Assembly (NCBI GenBank): GCA_002898175.1
Contig: BDSW01000041.1
Span: 1-34,815 of the forward strand
Source of the DNA: a bacterium BMS3Abin04
GTDB taxonomy: Bacteria > Bacteroidota > Ignavibacteria > Ignavibacteriales > Melioribacteraceae
DNA length: 34,815 nt
Reading direction: 5' to 3'
Notes under the pieces: model-generated
The model's input: only the letters and a program-made list of their open reading frames with translations
The model's database searches: none
Told to the model about the DNA's origin: nothing
Shown here: positions 33,482 through 34,815 of the stretch, piece after piece
How the letters are laid out: every line of letters begins with the position of its first letter
How positions within the stretch are numbered: position 1 is the first letter of the stretch
Program-made: the position numbers and the translations under genes

Positions 33482-34815
33482 TTATTTTACTAAAGCGATC
33501 ACCGTACTAAGCTCTTCAACTAACTCGTCATCTTTTCCGCTGAATCCAACACTTTTAAATCTTATATTTCCGTTTTTATCAATTATGAACTTAGTAGGGA
33601 TACCGGGAACGTTGTAATCAGCTACAACTTTATTTTCTTTATCGATCAAAACTTCAAAAGGATAATTATTCTTTTTAATAAAATCCGCAGCATTTTGTTT
33701 TTTATCTTTTACCCGCTCCCAGGTATTTACAAATAAAAACTTAACATTAGGATTGTTTTTAAATTTTTCCACAGCCATTTTCATCGCCGGGAAAGATTTT
33801 TTACACGGTCCGCACCAAGTAGCCCAAAAATCAAGAATAACTGTTTTTCCTTTAAAGTCATCCAACGAAACATTCTTTCCTTTCAAATCCGAAAGAGTAA
33901 ATTTGGGAGCCGGTGACTCGGTTAATTCCTTTTTAATTTTTTCAACGAGTTTCGACTTTGCAGCGCCTTCAATTTTTTGCATATAACCGGTTAATTCTTT
34001 TTTACTTCCGCCTAATTCTACGAACAAACTTTTTAATTCGTCTTTCATCTTTTGATTATAGTTTCCGGAACTTACAAACTTCTCCAAAGATTTTTTCGCT
34101 TGCTCTTTATAACCGGAACTTAAAAGGCACTCAATATAATTTTCATTTAAGTCACTTTGTTTTTCTTTTGTAAGAGACACAGCTTCTTTGCATGCGGAAA
34201 GCGCTTTTTCATTTTCGCCGGACTTTCTTAGCAAACTTCCGTAAGTATCCAAAACATAACCTAATGATCTTTCTTTAGATTCTTTCCATTGTTTATCTGT
34301 AAGGTAAACAGGTTTTTCAGTTTTAGGAGCCTTAACTTCTTCACGCGCAAGTTTAACTCCGGTAGCTGCAAGATTTATTGCCATTGGAGAAATAGCCCCG
34401 CTTGTATACATTGACCAAGCAACGGAATTGTACATTTCGGCATCTGCATATTTAGGGTAACTTTTTATTAAATTTTCAGCCTTTAGGTATTCTTTCTTCT
34501 TTGAAAGATCATTTATAAGGATGTAAAACATATTAGTAATCAGCTTACTTTGCGGAAATTTTTCAATAAAATCATTCAGCTTAGCCTCTTTAACTTTTAA
34601 GTTTTTCTCCATTCTGAAAGCTGTAAATTCATCGTTCTGAACTAATTTGGAATTAGGGAATTTCTTTATGCAGAGTTCTTTATACTTATTATATTTTTCT
34701 CTGTTACCTAACCGTCCATAAAAACCCGCAAGGAATTCCATGTTTTTTTCCGATAGATTTACTTTCTTTTCTAAGTTATCCAGCTCAACTTTTATTACAC
34801 TATCACGAACGCTTT
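33482..34815 (-). CDS. TPR-like plus TlpA/thioredoxin-domain protein, 5' end outside window
   Basis: The track starts at an internal Met (34741), but the same frame stays open without a stop to the window edge (SVRDSVIKVELDNLEKKVNL precedes that Met), so this is the C-terminal part of a longer protein. The first about 250 residues are helical TPR-like repeats (GRLGNREKYNKYKELCIKKFP, GYVLDTYGSLLRKSGENEKALSACKEAVSL). The last about 145 form a TlpA-like thioredoxin domain: APKFTLSDLKGKNVSLDDFKGK, WCGPC (309-313 in track numbering) and cis-Pro in GIPTKF. Such proteins act as envelope thiol-disulfide oxidoreductases. The signal peptide would lie beyond the window and cannot be verified. Confidence 0.85.
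   Translation of the reverse strand, partial: SVRDSVIKVELDNLEKKVNLSEKNMEFLAGFYGRLGNREKYNKYKELCIKKFPNSKLVQNDEFTAFRMEKNLKVKEAKLNDFIEKFPQSKLITNMFYILINDLSKKKEYLKAENLIKSYPKYADAEMYNSVAWSMYTSGAISPMAINLAATGVKLAREEVKAPKTEKPVYLTDKQWKESKERSLGYVLDTYGSLLRKSGENEKALSACKEAVSLTKEKQSDLNENYIECLLSSGYKEQAKKSLEKFVSSGNYNQKMKDELKSLFVELGGSKKELTGYMQKIEGAAKSKLVEKIKKELTESPAPKFTLSDLKGKNVSLDDFKGKTVILDFWATWCGPCKKSFPAMKMAVEKFKNNPNVKFLFVNTWERVKDKKQNAADFIKKNNYPFEVLIDKENKVVADYNVPGIPTKFIIDKNGNIRFKSVGFSGKDDELVEELSTVIALVK

Noticed and set aside
1-34815. tRNA, rRNA, CRISPR array, riboswitch or replication origin
   Set aside because: No cloverleaf, conserved rRNA block, regularly spaced repeat array or DnaA-box cluster was recognised by reading; a covariance-model scan was not possible here.

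Overview
This low-GC window most likely comes from an Ignavibacteria/Melioribacter-like member of the Bacteroidota-Chlorobi-Ignavibacteria group. This is inferred from gene content and protein style only: an Oar-type TonB-dependent receptor, a BatA-type VWA protein, DUF3109 and DUF1015 proteins, a lamin-tail/CARDB surface protein ending in a FlgD-like domain, and a SpoIID-like protein without a signal peptide. No rRNA or marker gene is present to prove the taxonomy, and no tRNA, rRNA or CRISPR array was seen.

Layout. 1-1043 (minus): 3' part of a gene cut by the window edge, 1-pyrroline-5-carboxylate dehydrogenase (missing from the ORF track). 1525-2427 (plus): putative outer-membrane protein, separated from the convergent hslVU pair (2483-4405, minus) by a hairpin terminator. 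4517-9022 (minus): tight four-gene operon DUF3109 - rpoN - ICMT-like membrane methyltransferase - parvulin-type PPIase, with junctions of +2, -4 and -4 bp. 9222-12277 (minus): integral membrane protein and M1 aminopeptidase.

12278-13783 is the one accessory-looking stretch. It has a PIN/RHH toxin-antitoxin pair with a near-consensus TTGACT-17-TATAAT promoter and an overlapping palindrome, a 39-codon remnant of a tyrosine recombinase, and several inverted repeats. It reads as the relic of a mobile cassette or integron-like element. 13784-14869 (minus) holds three small stand-alone genes (GYD domain, DUF427, CBM48/glycogen-binding). 15028-18882 (minus) encodes a 1284-aa mosaic of five lamin-tail and three CARDB domains.

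19062-21520 (plus): SpoIID/LytB-like protein overlapping a GT4 glycosyltransferase by one base. 21723-25019 (plus): Oar-type TonB-dependent receptor followed by a strong hairpin. 25181-30188 (plus): BatA/VWA membrane protein, hflX and hutH. 30195-33321 (minus): small lipoprotein, serC and DUF1015, the last two a common serine-biosynthesis neighbourhood. 33482-34815 (minus): C-terminal part of a TPR-like/TlpA-thioredoxin fusion that runs off the right edge.

Most of the window is housekeeping: proteolysis (HslUV), transcription (RpoN), envelope folding (PPIase), ribosome-associated GTPase (HflX), and amino-acid metabolism (PruA, HutH, SerC). I see no convincing multi-gene undescribed system. 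The best candidates for a second look are the 12.5-13.8 kb recombination relic with its leaderless TA promoter and the rpoN-envelope operon.
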